DNA of 64,000 nt from Edaphochlamys debaryana (taxonomy: Eukaryota; Chlorophyta; Chlorophyceae; Chlamydomonadales), in assembly GCA_016858145.1 (NCBI GenBank), contig JAEHOE010000065.1:434001-498000 (forward strand), written 5' to 3'. Shown here piece after piece: positions 43,848-56,800 of this stretch. The position numbers and the translations under genes were made by a program. The notes under the pieces are model-generated. The model was not told the DNA's origin. It saw nothing but the letters and a program-made list of their open reading frames with translations, and ran no database searches. Position 1 is the stretch's first letter, and each line of letters opens with the position of its first letter.

Positions 43848-46144
43848 GCAGGGGCCAGCGGCGCGGCACCGGCCGGGGCGGCATGGCGAGCTTGTGGCAG
43901 CAGCAGACCGGAGTGCAGCGCATTGGGACGCGGTTCTGCAACGGACTCGTCCGGGGAGTACGCAACAAACCAGCTTAATAGCGAGAGGAGGCGTTGGTTG
44001 CGGTTTGGCAGCAAGCCGCGGAGAGCTTCTCGAGGGGTTGACGGGGTGGCCCCAGCTTTGGTTGAGGGACAGCACTGCCGCGCCATGCGGCTCGGGGCGC
44101 CTGTTCTCACCCACGCTTGCAGTCTCTGCAGTATGGGCGCCGATGCCGCTCGTTACCGTCATCGGCGAGGAGCAGTTGACGGGCCCCGTCGCCGGTCGCC
44201 AGGGGCTCCGTGCTAGGCCCGCTGGGGCCCGCATGTTTGAAGCTGAAAGGCCGGGCAATGCCATGGAGCATTAACGAAAGGCAGGCAGGAGCGAGGGGTA
44301 AAGGGATCCCGCGCGACGGGTCACGCACGCACTTGGAAGAGTATGGGGGAAGGCTCGCTTGCGTTTGCGTTTGCAGTTGCCGTGGCGGCGGTTTGTGCTC
44401 ACGGTTGTACCTTCCCCACTTGTAGTCTGGCGTGGTGGTGTAGGGCACGATGTGCCCGCGGATTGTGCCGAGGGACGGTTGATGCTGGCACTGCAAGCAG
44501 CGCTGCTGCTCGGGGGGCCCGGAGGGGCGGAACAGCCTTGCATGGGCTCGGGTAGTGAAGGGGCCGTGCGGAGTGGGCCCTGCGAAGCACCATAGGAAAC
44601 CAGGAACCGTCGACGAGCGGTTGAGTGAGGAGGAGGCGAGTTGGGGCCAAGCGTGAGAGGTCTTTGGCTAGACGTAAAGCCCACGAAGAAATGGCAAGGA
44701 GAGGGCGAGTTGGTTCCGCAAATGCTATGAGCTGCGGTGTTTGTGACGCTGGTTGGCCGTGGCCGGGTCCCGCGTCGGGTCGGTCCGGTAGACTGTATGG
44801 CACACGCCGCGGCGAGAGAAAGCCGAAATGTTTAGCCAGCACTGTTGGGTTTGAGAGTAGGGCCGCCTGATCTTGATCTCTCGGAAGCCGTCATGGGGGC
44901 GTACAGGGCGATAGGTTGCTTTGGTTCACCTCGTAGATCCCATGTGCGTCTGGGTTTGACTGCATGATTCGTGTGTCTTAGGGTGGTGGTGCTTGTGTAC
45001 GTGTGTGTGTATGTGGAGTGGCAGCTGAGTTTGGCACTTGGTCGACATAACTGGCGCCGGCGGGTTTCCGGAGAGCTGAGGGCACCACAGACTCCGGTGC
45101 GCTTTTTGCGCATTGCGGCCTTGTGCGCCCGGCTGCAGGAGCCGTCAAGCAGCAGGGGACGTTGCATCTGGTTGCGGGCTGGGATTCGGTGGATTCGGTT
45201 CGTAGGCCGCACCGTATGTCTTTGGGTTTTGGATGGGTACTCAGGTGGTCATGGGTGGTCTGTGCGGGGTCTGCTGCAGGCAGTTGAGCGGGCGCTTGCG
45301 CTACAGGCGCGTCGCCATGTATCGCGGGCCCGAAGGGCGGGCGCATTGGTGTGTTTTGGGCGTTAGGCGCGTACGGACGCCCCCCATTTCGTGTGTGTCG
45401 CGTGCACTTCTTGCCCGTTGCAGGGCGGCGGTCGACATTCAGTGCGTTCCTGTCGTGGGTGTAGGTCCATGCGTTGGCCTTGCTTCTCTCGCGGCGGCTC
45501 GTGCCTTGAGCTTCTGCTGGATTGCGGTAGCTACTAGCACGAAAGCCGATTTGATGGTGTCGGACCGGAGTGGACAGTCGCTCCGGGTCCCGTTGCTTGC
45601 TGAGCCGAGGGCGAAAGCCCAAGGCTTGGGGCCTCCAAATTGGGGCGCGTTTGGCGTGTGGGATGGTCAAAGTCCGTACTTCTTTGCAGCGTGGAACCGG
45701 CCCTGGTCCTATTTGCGAACCTTGGTCCGGCCCGCTAGGAGCACTGCTGGCGGAGCTCCGGCCCGCCCAATTTGTGACTAACTTTCATGGAAATGGTTTA
45801 GGGGTTGTCGGGTTTGTCGAAATTCTTTCCTGCTCTTGTTAGGGGACAGCGCTGTTGCCGGTACAGTGGTTCGATTTAGTTCGGGTGATTTGGCGATTAC
45901 GGAGGGGTGCAAGTGTAATGCGACGACCGAGTGCGGTTTCTTGACGTGACGGGCCTCGACTCGCCGCCTGCTTGTGTCCCCAGCCTGTGCACATTCGGTG
46001 CCGGCAAGACCAGCAAGCTACGCACACGGGACTGCCAGCAGGCGTCGCTGGCTCCCGTTTCTTGGCTTGCTGCTAGGTGGCGGCCCCGTGGAGCCCCCTG
46101 GACCCTGCAGCCTTCTGAGCCGCGCTGCTGCCTGGCTGCCGCAC

Positions 46145-46330
46145 CCACCAGGGGCCGGAGGGCATAGCCCTCGGAAAGCACCTTGGCGGGCTTATTATAG
46201 ACAACGGGGCGTAGTGCCGCGGTGACTGGCGACTGGTGACCTTGGCGGGGTATCCCTCCCACGCTGAGAGCCTTCTCCAACAGGGCGTCCATCGTCAGCC
46301 TCACAGAATCCCTTCTCGCTCCTGATGCCC
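46145..46330 (-). CDS. Possible exon of an unknown gene
   Basis: The frame reads VRLTMDALLEKALSVGG, then IPRQGHQSPVTAALRPVV and YNKPAKVLSEGYALRPLV, before a possible donor (GTGCGG or GTGGGT). It is unlike the Arg/Pro-rich shadow frames nearby. An AG acceptor is present near 46335. No family is recognised and no partner exon could be joined with certainty. Confidence 0.3.
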
Positions 46331-46799
46331 CTCCTGTGCTACTTTTGGACTGCCGCCCTGGTCCACAGGGAGCCGAGGATGCGAGTCATCACAGAGCCGC
46401 CATCGCTCGCGACATGCTGCAACACGGCCCCAATCAGGCACAAAACCGCAGGCCCAGCCCTGCATGAGATTATTATGCGGCAGCAGATTGGACTGCCGTG
46501 GCTTGTCCGCCGCGCAACCCGACTTCACGGTCGGGTTTCGAACGTTTTGCCGCTCGCGGACGTCTTCTCGGTCAGGCGCTCCCAGTCTGCGGCGTGTCCC
46601 GCAGAACATATCCTATTAACTAGCGTGGACGTCATTCACCATCAATCGGCTCTTCGCGAAAGTGGCTCCGCCGGTTGTCCGGTACGCCGATCGCGGCGCC
46701 CCCGGGAGAGTCTTCGCATATGTCCTTGAGGTGTGTGTTGTTCGTGAGTGCAGGGGCGGCGCTGGGCCCGGCAAGGCCGCGGTTGACGGTTGTGAAACT

Positions 46800-47064
46800 C
46801 GATTGTTGATGCGGTCAAGCGCCTAAGTAGCCAGTACTCCGCCTTGCCCGCTCTACCTTTACACTTCGTGAACTCCAACGTTACAGAGCAGCCTGCGGGA
46901 GAGGAGAAGGTCACAGCGAAGAGCGGCATGGCCGGAACGCCACCCCCCAGGCCTTCAAGCCTCTCGTTATGGTGGCGCAAGTGCAAGAGGCAATCACAGG
47001 TGTGTTGAGGGAGCACGCAGCCTGCGGGCAGGTAAGGCAAGCTGAACGCCGCGCCCTGCGCCAA
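46800..47064 (-). CDS. Possible coding stretch of an unknown gene
   Basis: The frame contains AQGAAFSLPYLPAGCVLP and VTFSSPAGCSVTLEFTKCKG, with two similar CCCGCAGGCTGC segments that could be acceptors. It may belong with the exon at 46145-46330 or to a decayed element. Evidence is composition only. Confidence 0.22.
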
Positions 47065-47499
47065 AACACCTCGTCAGCAGAGCGAGGAGCACTGACATCC
47101 TGCGCGCTTGTATGCGCTTAATAATTCTTTGGGACCGCTCATGGCTGGTGCGATGCTCGGTCGTCTCGCTCGAGCGTCAAGCTGCAGCGATGGAGGTGCC
47201 AGCGGCGTAGTTGCGAACCCGGCTGCACAGAGTCACCTACAGGCCTATCAAGGAGAGAGGAGAGAATGGCAAAGGATGCCTCTCGCTCTGCTTGCTCGCC
47301 CCCACGTTTTTGTGGGCGTTCGCGAGCTGCCCTGGCCCTGGCCTGAACCTGCGCCCCTCCTTTCCTCTGTCGAACCCCTCCCCCCGCGCACTCGCACACT
47401 TGACCCCTCCTCCCTTCCTGCTTCTCCTCCATGTTGAAATTTGCCGGCCCAACCCCTTGCTCCCCGGCTCCCTCGGCTGTCCCCGCCGCCCCCGGCCCA

Positions 47500-50400
47500 G
47501 GCCGCCTGTGCCCTCATGGCCGCCCGCCCCTCCATCCCCCTGACCGCTCTGCTGGTGCTCCTGGCCCTCCTGACCGCGGGGCTCGTGAGCGTGCTCACGG
47601 CAGCCAACAAAGAGGTCGAGCGGCGGAAGGCGAGTAGAGGCTAGGCGCTAGGGATAGAATTAGGGAGTACAAAATAGGGACAGAACACGCCGCAGGGACG
47701 CTGCAGGGATTGGACGGAGTGCCGACCGCCGAGCCTCATTCCTCCTGCCTCGTGCAAGGGCTGGCGTGGTCCCCTGGTCAACGCGTACACCCGCCGCACG
47801 TGTGCCGTACACAGGACCTGGCGTACAACGGTGACGCCAACGGAGCGGCTCAGGCGATCGTGGAGGCACTGCACGCATCAGCGTTCGGGAGCGAGCTGCT
47901 CAGCTCATACGTCACGCACGTGGGTAGCACCGTAGCACGGGGTGTGCATGGCATTTGCGGTTTGCCTGCAGACAGAGAAGCTGGGCAACGATGTGGGTCG
48001 GGCGGCGCACCGTCAGATGGTAGCAGGACTGGGGTAGGCCAGGCATCCGTCAAGCAAGGCAGCACGGAAGGACAATCCCGTGCAAGGGCACGTGCAGGTG
48101 TTACGTACCGCCGTGAGTGGGAGCTGACGCCACCTACCCTCGCGGTATCTCCCCGCTGCCTCAGAGCTCTGATTGCGGCACCATCGAAAGGCAGTGGGAC
48201 TCTGTGGCTGCAGATACCTTTGGCCGGGTGCGGTGGGACGAGGGATGGGGAGCGGAGTGACGACGTGGCGTGCAGGGTTGCGCCGGCACTGGGCGTACGG
48301 CACTGGGCGTACGGAAGACTTGCGCCATCAAAGCAGCTTGGGTGCGGCACCTACCAGTACTAGCCAACTCCAGGTCCAACCCGTGCTCCTCGCCGTGCAG
48401 ATCAATGCTGGTGTCGTACAGCAACTGGAGATCGACATGGCAGGCGTCATCTGGTAGGTGTGGTTCGTGTTACGCTTCATTGACTGAGTTCCGTTTCCGG
48501 AAGGTCGCGCCGACGGTTGAGGTGTTTCTCGAGCCGCTGGCTCCAAGGCGTGGCACGGCCCGTGAACACCTCCCCAAAGCTTCTGTCCATTATCCAATTT
48601 TTCATTGACCAGCCCACCACTCCATTCTGTACCCCTCTTTAACTGCAGGAAGGTGTCCCCCGAGCTTACGGGTGATCTCGCAAAGATCTTGATGTGCCGT
48701 GATCTGCTGACGGGAGATGACCGGCCTGGCACGATTGAGCGAATCACGTAGAAAGACATGGTGCGTGGGACAGCCACGATGACAGCGAGTGGCCGCTCCG
48801 GGCATGATCTGGGTACGGCTTTCTAGGCGTCCCCGCTGGCTCAGCCCCCGGTCCCTGCTGCCTTTCGGGATTCTGTCTCATGCTGGCATGCAGCTTGTCT
48901 TCAAACCTCGACCCGGTTTTGGTCCTGACCTCCTGGGCCCCCCCTCCCACCCCAGGCCATCATGGGTCCCTACCGTTGCTCCGCTGGCTTCCCCTGCATG
49001 TGTGAGTCGGTTGACAGTTGGGCAGTTGGCGGTTGGGCGTTTGGGCAGGGTTCGCGAGCTTACTGTTTCTGACCTCTCCCATCCCCTCCCCCCCTCGTGC
49101 GCTGCAGTCACTGTGAACCCCATCTTCCTGCCCGCCCCCAACGCCAACCACTCCTGGGGCTGCCCCTTCCAGCCCACCAACTGCTCAGAATGCTGGAACC
49201 AGGAGAGAGGGGAGAAGTGGTGGGGACAGGTGAGGGGCCCTTGATTCGAGCATGCAGGGAAGACCCTCCTTCCTCGCCACACCCCATGGCTTCCTTAACC
49301 CACCCGTACCCCAACCCCCCACTGCCCCCAGGTGTCCACCATGCTCAACATGGACCCCCTCGTGGCTGGCAACAGCTTCAGACTGCAGAGCCTGAGGGAG
49401 CGAGGATACGTGTACAAGGTGGGGGCGGGCTATGTGCACTTGTGCACGCAAGGTAGCACGCAGTTGGCGCACGCACGACTGACTCCTGCCTGCGCTGAAG
49501 GGCTGATGGGAGCAGCGTGTAATCCCCTGGCGCCTCGGTGAAACGAGCACTCCGGTGCATGATTAGGGCTGCTGATCAGCACAGCTGGCCCCTCGCCCTG
49601 GCCCTCGCAACTCCCCCGCAGTTGTGGCAACCCAACCTAAGCCCCTCCAATCCGGAGTTTGTGCTGGCGGTGACACAGCCGCCGCCGTCCGAACCTGTTA
49701 TCAAGAGTATTGAGGCCTTCAACCTCGTCTGGTGGGAAGCGGTAGTTGGTGGAAACGGTTGGGACCTTGGAAGTGACAGTTGCCACAAGCTAACCGCGCC
49801 ACGTGCGACCCCATGCTCAAAGCTGAAGTTTGAGCTATGTGCAGGTCTCACCCTTCCCAACCCACATCGACCTCTTCCCCTCCCACCCCACCCCACCTCC
49901 CCCTTTCCCCCAGGTACCTTGAGCTGTCCCCCTCTGGCGGCTGGTACCCTCCCTGGGTTGCCCCCTGCGTTGCGGCGGTGGTGGTTGGCTCCGTGGCCGT
50001 TGCGCTGCTCGTGCTGTGGCTGCTGCTCAGCAGGGCGCAGCACGACAGGCTGCTGAGGGCCATGCTGCCGCCAAAGGTCATCAAGCAGCTGCAGGTGGGG
50101 GGGCGGAGGGGGAGGGAAGGGGGAGGGGGAGGGGAGGGAGGGGGAGCAAGGGACAAGAGGGTGGGTGGAGTTTGTGGAGCTGTCATCCACTCAGGGGTGA
50201 TGCTGGGTTGACGAGTCCTTGAGTGCCCTCCTCATTGCCCTCCGCTGCCCCTCCCTCGCCCTCCGCTCCCCCTCCCTCAGTCCGGCGTTACCACCATTGC
50301 CCAGGAGTACGGCAATGTGACGATCCTGTTTAGCGACATCGTGGGATACACCACAGTTGCATCGCAGCTGTCGCCCTTCCAGGTGCGGTGAGGGGTGGGG

Positions 50401-51720
50401 CTGACCGTGATAACCTGTAGATTGGCAGAGCTCCGAAGTGAGCACCGCCCGCCCCTGCCCTGCCCCCAGGTTGTCACTCTCCTGAACGAGCTGTTCACTG
50501 TGTTTGACGAGCTCACACAAAAGAACGGGGTGTACAAGGTGGAAACCATCGGAGACGCAATCATGTGAGCGGGGAGGGGCCAGAGTGAGGGAGCAAGGTG
50601 TCTCCTACTGAAGTGCAGTCTCCTCCTGTCCTCCCCCCAGGTGCGTGTCCGGCTGCCCCTGCCCCGACGACCCCGTCCGCTCCGCCCGCCGCATGGCCCA
50701 CATGGCTCTGGACATGGTGCAGGCGGTGCGGAGCTTCAGGAGCAGCGTGGAGGGAGTCAGGATACAGATACGAGTGGGGGTGCACAGCGGTGAGGGGGGC
50801 GGTGTGGGTGAGGGAGGGGAGAGGGCGGCTTGGGGAGGGCTTATAACCATAATACTAAAGCCTCTTCACCCCTCTGCAGGCCCCGTGGTTGCGGGTGTGG
50901 TGGGTCGGCGCATGCCCCGCTTCTGCCTCTTCGGGGACACAGTCAACACAGCGGTGCGGGGGAGTGGGAGGGGGAGGGGAGGGGATTACAGCACCTTGCG
51001 TATCCGGCTGCTGCCCCGGCCTCAGCCTTTCTCCTATGGCGCTTCCTCATCCTCGCCCCCTGTCACCCCTCCCCAGAGCCGCATGGAGAGCAACTCGGTA
51101 GCCATGCAGATCCAGGTGGGGCCACGGGGGTTGGGCATGCGGATGAGGTGCTCATCACACATGCACGGGCTTAGGGCTTTGGCTTTGGCTTAGCAGCTGG
51201 CAACGAGATCCACTCCAGCGGACTTTGCCTTGGGCTCAGCAGCACCGCGGATCTTGCCCGTGTGACCCCAAGCCCTCACGTCCCTTGCATGCGCCCCCTG
51301 GCCCCTCCCCCCCAGGTCTCCGAGGCCACCGCTGAGCTCCTGCGCAAGGCGGAGGGCGGATTCCGACTCGAGTCCCGCGGGCCCGTGTCGGTCAAGGGAA
51401 AGGGTGAGGCGGGGTGTGGGGTGAGGCGCACCTCTCTGTGTGTGCGGTAGGGAGGAGGCAGCCGAGGAGGGAACGTGGCGAGGCAGACGGACGGCGCACT
51501 CCAAAGCCACTCTCGTCCCTTTGGCCTGCGTAGCCTGCGGCCTTACACAGGCCTGGCATGCAACTGTTTTCACCCAGCAAGCGCAACGTGCACCTCGCGC
51601 GCTGTGCCCTGAAGTATGACGATCTCCCGCCCTTGCCGTCCGTCGTCCCCCCTCCCTGCAACCTTCCCCCCAAGGCACCATGGAGACATTTTGGCTCACA
51701 GGTCGGGACGAGCCAGCGGC
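47500..51720 (+). repeat. Inverted duplication of cyclase gene, left arm
   Basis: Counterpart of 55095-59262 in reverse orientation. Exons match throughout most of the gene. Introns match only in patches (for example those after 50789, 50953 and 51403) and have diverged elsewhere. Confidence 0.85.
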
Positions 51721-51934
51721 AGAGGCGGCCGTAGGAGCCTCCGGCGATAAGCTCTCGGGCAAGCAGGGGGCGGCGGCGGCCGTGGTCATTGACGTCGCCA
51801 CCGCCCCCAGCCACACCACCCAGGGCCTCGCCTTCGGTGAGGTCACCAGCTCGCCACCGGCGGGGGAGCGCGGGGTTTCGGACTGCAGCGCGGCCCTCAC
51901 CGATGCCGACGGCAGGTCCGTGCTGGAGTGCTAG
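47516..51934 (+). pseudogene. Guanylate-cyclase-type gene, copy 1, probably decaying
   Basis: Exons: 47516-47629, 47815-47919, 48165-48227, 48401-48453, 48653-48760, 48956-49001, 49108-49229, 49332-49418, 49622-49731, 49914-50094, 50281-50382, 50470-50564, 50641-50789, 50880-50953, 51077-51115, 51316-51403, 51675-51934. Order: N-terminal membrane segment ([19 protein letters not shown]), Cys-rich ectodomain, second membrane segment, class III cyclase domain with [18 protein letters not shown] and [11 protein letters not shown]. Compared with copy 2 it lacks most of the exon beginning GLDYWYS and has no upstream MADGAPLK exon. TAG stands at 48455-48457 and 48749-48751 where copy 2 has Gln codons; the first might be avoided by splicing, the second lies inside an exon. 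The tail (SGDKLSGKQG, ending SVLEC) differs from copy 2. From 48956 on, the frame is intact. Confidence 0.62.
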
Positions 51935-53832
51935 CTAGACGCAACCTCCAATCAAAGGAGCTATTGACAGCAAGCTTGGGCTGGCTGGAGTGGCCGGAAT
52001 GCACGTGGGCGCTTGATTGGCGGCTGGGCACACCGGGCTAAGCTTGCCACGTGAGTGGCTGCCACGTGAGCTCGAAGAGGAGTGCCCCAGCTGTCGGTGA
52101 TTGTCTCCGGGCGAGCCATGGCATGAGTGTGCATTCCGCTGCCGAAACCCGGCTGTGAACTGCAACCATGCGAGTGACAAAGTGAGTTGAACGTAGCGGC
52201 TTTCAAGGCCTGGAACACAAGTCCTAATGGATGGAGTGCCAATCCGTGCACCTTCAAGTTAATTGTCATTACCCGCCTGACGGTGTGCCTTGATCTATCA
52301 CCTACGATTGCCTTAGTAACTCGTCTGTGCATGCATCATCTGTTGTTGGTTGTGACTTGCGGTGGTTGGTGCTTGCCACGGTTCTGCCACCCCCATTCTT
52401 GGGTTATTGGGGGCTTGTGCACTGTGCGTGCTTGGGCTGACACTTCCCACGCGGATTGCAACCTCCACAAACCAAATGCGAACAATGCTCATGAACAAGG
52501 TCCGCTAGCTAGCACATGTGCGTGATGATGGAGTGGCGTGTGGTTAGGGTAGTTACGGGCAGCGCAAGTCACTTGGCATAGCAAGCTGGAATGAATTGCT
52601 AAACCAGACTAACAAGGCGGTCTGGGTCTGATGCCCGCATCATCCTTTTGAGCCCCTCAAGCTTGTTACCAGTGTGTGGAGTAGATGTATTGTTGGGCCA
52701 GATTTCTTCCCTGACAGGAGATCCGTGGTCAGTTGGTGGTTCGGGTGTTGGATTTCTGCAAGCCTTCTTGCCAGACCTGGTCATGCATCCGTACGTCTGT
52801 CCATGCATCCTCCCAAACTTGTGTTCATTCCTGTTAGTTGTGGCGGGTCTCCCCTGTATAGTATGCATTAATATACATCTAGCCACGCATAAGCAACAGG
52901 GGCCAGCCCTAGCTAGCTAGGATTGGCCTGGGCTTCCGTGCTGGGCACGAGCCCTACTGGAGAGGCAGTTGTCTCAGGTTCCACAAGAAATTCGTGCAAT
53001 ACCGGTACAGTTGCTCGGTCTGTTCCGGCTGCCACGCTGTCGACTGCTCCTGTAACCAAGCTAATTACAGACAAGACGTGCGGGATGATCTTCCCGAAAG
53101 GGCTGAGCCCATCACCCCCCCGCCGGTGCCCGGACCAGACCTTGTCCCATAGGCGGACTCCGAACGCTCCCCCGCTCCCCCGGGGCCATGCGTGTGTATG
53201 CTGCCGGCAACCCTCATCCTCCGAATGTTTTCGGTCCGTCTACACATCAGGCGCGTAGCGGGGCAGCTAGGCTATCTAGGCTAGACAAGCGCCCAGCTGC
53301 TGCCCATGGGCATCTCCTCCGCCCGACGGGCCCCTACCTGCCAACGCCGCCGCCGTCTCCTGGGAACGCACAGTCCTCTCGGGGCCAGGACGCTTTGATC
53401 CTTGACGTCTTTATATCCCAGTCCTCTTCTAGCCTGCGCGACCTCGACGTCTTATTATTAGTGACCCGCCACTTGATTGGGGTCCCTCATTTACCCTTGG
53501 CCCTCATCACTCGCTCGTCATTCTAGGTCCTGCGCCTCCATGCATGCACCCGGGGCCGTCTGTGCAAACTCTCTCACACATCTCCCAGCGCCCCCGACCA
53601 CAACACAAAATCCGTTTCCTCCTCGGGGCGCGCGGCCCTGGGTCCTGACTGAGGCCTTCAGCTCCCAGCGTCCGGAAGCGAGCACAATCCGCGCCCCACG
53701 GCCAACTCCAGCTACGGATCAAGCGGGTGGACCAGGCCTGCCGATGGCGAGCAATCGAGGGGAGAGGCAGGGGCGCAGCACGGGGCGGTCAGGCGGTGTC
53801 GGGGGCACAGAACACCCAGCAGCCAGACCGTC
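51935..53832. other. Spacer between convergent cyclase genes
   Basis: About 1.9 kb of lower-GC DNA between the two 3' ends. It should hold both 3' UTRs. I see no gene or recognisable repeat beyond short CTAGCTAG runs. Confidence 0.5.
53065..53069 (-). terminator. Candidate TGTAA poly(A) signal of cyclase copy 2
   Basis: TTACA on the plus strand, TGTAA on the minus strand, about 760 nt behind the stop at 53833. The distance is long, so this is tentative. Confidence 0.3.
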
Positions 53833-56800
53833 TCAGACATCATACTCGATTGACAGAGACGCGGTTCCAAGCCCAGGCGCCCACCTGTTTTCGCCGTTGT
53901 GAGCGTTGCCCTCTGCAGACAGAGATGCGTTGCTCGCGCCCACGCTGAGCCGGTGGCGCTCGCCCGATGCCGCAGGCAGGCTGCTGCTGCTTCCCGTGGC
54001 CCCCGGGCCCCGCGGTGTAGGGGCCGACAGCGTCGCCGCCACCGCACTGACGCACTCGTACACCCTGCCGCCGCCGCCGCCGCCGCCACCGCTGCCGCCG
54101 CCGCCACCCCCGCCGCCAACCCCGCCGCCAACCCCGCCGCCGCCATTGCCAGAAGCGTCGAGCGCACGGCCCAACGGCTGTACGGGTGCGGTCACGGGCC
54201 TTGGCGTCGGCTGCTGCGAGCCTGACGCTAGTCCGCCAGGGGAGGATGCGAAGCATGGGCCGACCTCCGCATAGCCTCCGCCAGCGGCGGGGGTGGCGGA
54301 AGCTCCGGAACGCGCGCGGGGTGTCCCGTGACCGCTGCCTCCCCCGCCGCCGCTGGCACCGGCCGGTGCGCTGGCGGCGGGCATCAGCAAGCGAGCTATG
54401 CTGCGGGATGTCGTACCGGTACGGGATGCCGTACGGGATGCGACACGTGAGGGCGAACGGCTGAACCCGGCGGCGCCGGCCTCCAGGTCCGGTCCGGCTG
54501 TGTCCAGATCGGTGCGGCTGGCAGCGCGACTCTCCTGAGGAGGGCGGAGCGGGTGGATTTAGTGGGTGAGCGGAATAGTGCGAAAGGGCTGCGCTCGGGA
54601 GCGTTCGGATGCGTTTCCAGATGAACACCAATCGAGTATATATCATTGTACCGTGCGCGGGTACGAAGCGCTATCTTCCCTGGTGACATCCCCCCCAAAC
54701 GTCGAGGCTCGCCGTCCTACCTGGCGGCTGCTGTAGCTCCCGCGGTGCCCCAGCCGCACTACGGTCACCATTTGCTGCAGCCTGCCACCCCTCTGGCTGG
54801 CGCTGGGGCTCGCACCACTGGCGCTTAGCCTGGGGCGAGGTACAGAGGATGGGTTGACAAGGGTGGCTGCCCGAAGGCAGGAACAGGGCTGAGCCCCGTG
54901 GTCCTCCCCAGGGGTCCCAATGTTTGAGTGTGGCTCCGTGGAGCCCACAGCGGGTGCACGTCCGAGCAAAGTATGGTTGTACCCCTGAGCACTGCCCAGG
55001 AAGGGGACTGCACGCACCCAGTGGCGGCGCAATGGCTGACAGTGCTGGGTCCCGTCAGGTCGAGGCCGTCGGCGGCGCCAGTGTCGGTCGCTGCCCGGGG
55101 CTCGTCCCGACCCGTGAGCCAGAATGTCTCCATTGTGCCTTTGGGGGTGCGGGTGGGGGTGGTTTGGGAGGAGGGGGACGGAAAGGGAGGTCGGCATACT
55201 GCAGCAGGGCACAAGGATAAGCCAGGCATGGTCTTTGCGAGTACGGCCGTCCGGTCGCACCGCCGGTCGCTCTGCCATAAAAAGAGCGCTCCCTCCGTCT
55301 GCCTCGCCACGTTCCCTTCTCGGCTGCCTCCTCCCTACCGCACACACAGAGAGGTGCGCCTCACCCCACACCCCGCCTCACCCTTTCCCTTGACCGACAC
55401 GGGCCCGCGGGACTCGAGTCGGAATCCGCCCTCCGCCTTGCGCAGGAGCTCAGCGGTGGCCTCGGAGACCTGGGGGGGAGGGGCCAGGGGGCGCATGCAA
55501 GGGACGTGAGGGCTTGGGGTCACACGGGCAAGATCCGCGGTGCTGCTGAGCCCAAGGCAAAGTCAGCGATGAGAGCACGTGAGAGCTGCTCGCCCCATGG
55601 GCATGTGCGCACGTGAGGTCGGTGAGGCGTCCGTACTGCGGGAAACATCGCCCGCGCATGGGCAGAGTACGTGTCTAACGTGTCACCGCTCTAGATGGAC
55701 CCACGCCCTTGATCCACAAGCACAATCCCAATCGCCCCACCTGGATCTGCATGGCTACCGAGTTGCTCTCCATGCGGCTCTGGGGAGGTGTAGCAGGGGA
55801 CGAGGATGAGGAAGCGCCATCCATAGGAGAAAGGTCGAGGCCGGGGCAGCAGCGAGATACGCAAGGTGCTGTAATCCCCTCCCCTCCCCCTCCCACTCCC
55901 GCTCACCGCTGTGTTGACTGTGTCCCCGAAGAGGCAGAAGCGGGGCATGCGCCGACCCACCACACCCGCAACCACGGGGCCTGCAGAGGGGATAAGGGGG
56001 CTTTAGTATTATGGTTATAAGCCCTCCCCAAGCCGCCCTCTCCCCTCCCTCACCCACACCGCCCCCCTCACCGCTGTGCACCCCCACTCGTATCTGTATC
56101 CTGACTCCCTCCACGCTGCTCCTGAAGCTCCGCACCGCCTGCACCATGTCCAGAGCCATGTGGGCCATGCGGCGGGCGGAGCGGACGGGGTCGTCGGGGC
56201 AGGGGCAGCCGGACACGCACCTGGGAATGGGCAGGGGAGGTGTGGGGAGGGAGTCGGAGGGAAGATGTTATTGACTGCTCATCTGACCGCCTTGCTCCCT
56301 CCCACCCTCGCTTCCCTCCCCACTCACATGATTGCGTCTCCGATGGTCTCCACCTTGTACACCCCGTTTTTCTGTGTGAGCTCGTCAAACACAGTGAACA
56401 GCTCGTTCAGGAGGGTAACAACCTGGGGAGAGGGTGTGGAGAAGGGCAGAGGCTTGCTGAGCGCAAGACGGTTGCCTGCTGGGCCCCGCTCCCCAAACGC
56501 CACTCCTCTTCCGTGCTCACCTGGAAGGGCGACAGCTGCGATGCAACTGTGGTATATCCCACGATGTCGCTGAACAGGATCGTGACATTGCCGTACTCCT
56601 GGGCAATGGTGGTAACGCCGGACTGAGGGAGGGGGAGCGGAGGGCGAGGGAGGGGCAGCGGAGGACGATAGGACTCGTCAACCCAGCATCACCCCTGAGT
56701 GGATGACAGCTCCACAGACTCCCTCCCACCATCGTGTCCCTTGCTCCCCCTCCCTCCCTTCTCCCTCCCCTCCCCCTCCCCTTCTCCCCCCTCCCCCTCC

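Larger units (their letters stand above)
43848..47500. other. Mostly unassigned; two protein-like stretches on the minus strand
   Basis: No complete gene is visible. Two minus-strand stretches, 46145-46330 and 46800-47064, look more protein-like than their surroundings and are listed separately. The rest shows nothing I recognise. Confidence 0.4.

Noticed and set aside
48455..48751. TAG read as Gln (altered code, as in some ulvophyte algae)
   Set aside because: The TAG codons stand where copy 2 has Gln, but TAG also ends the same gene at 51932-51934 and the ORF1-like frame at 61600-61602. Decay of one copy is simpler.
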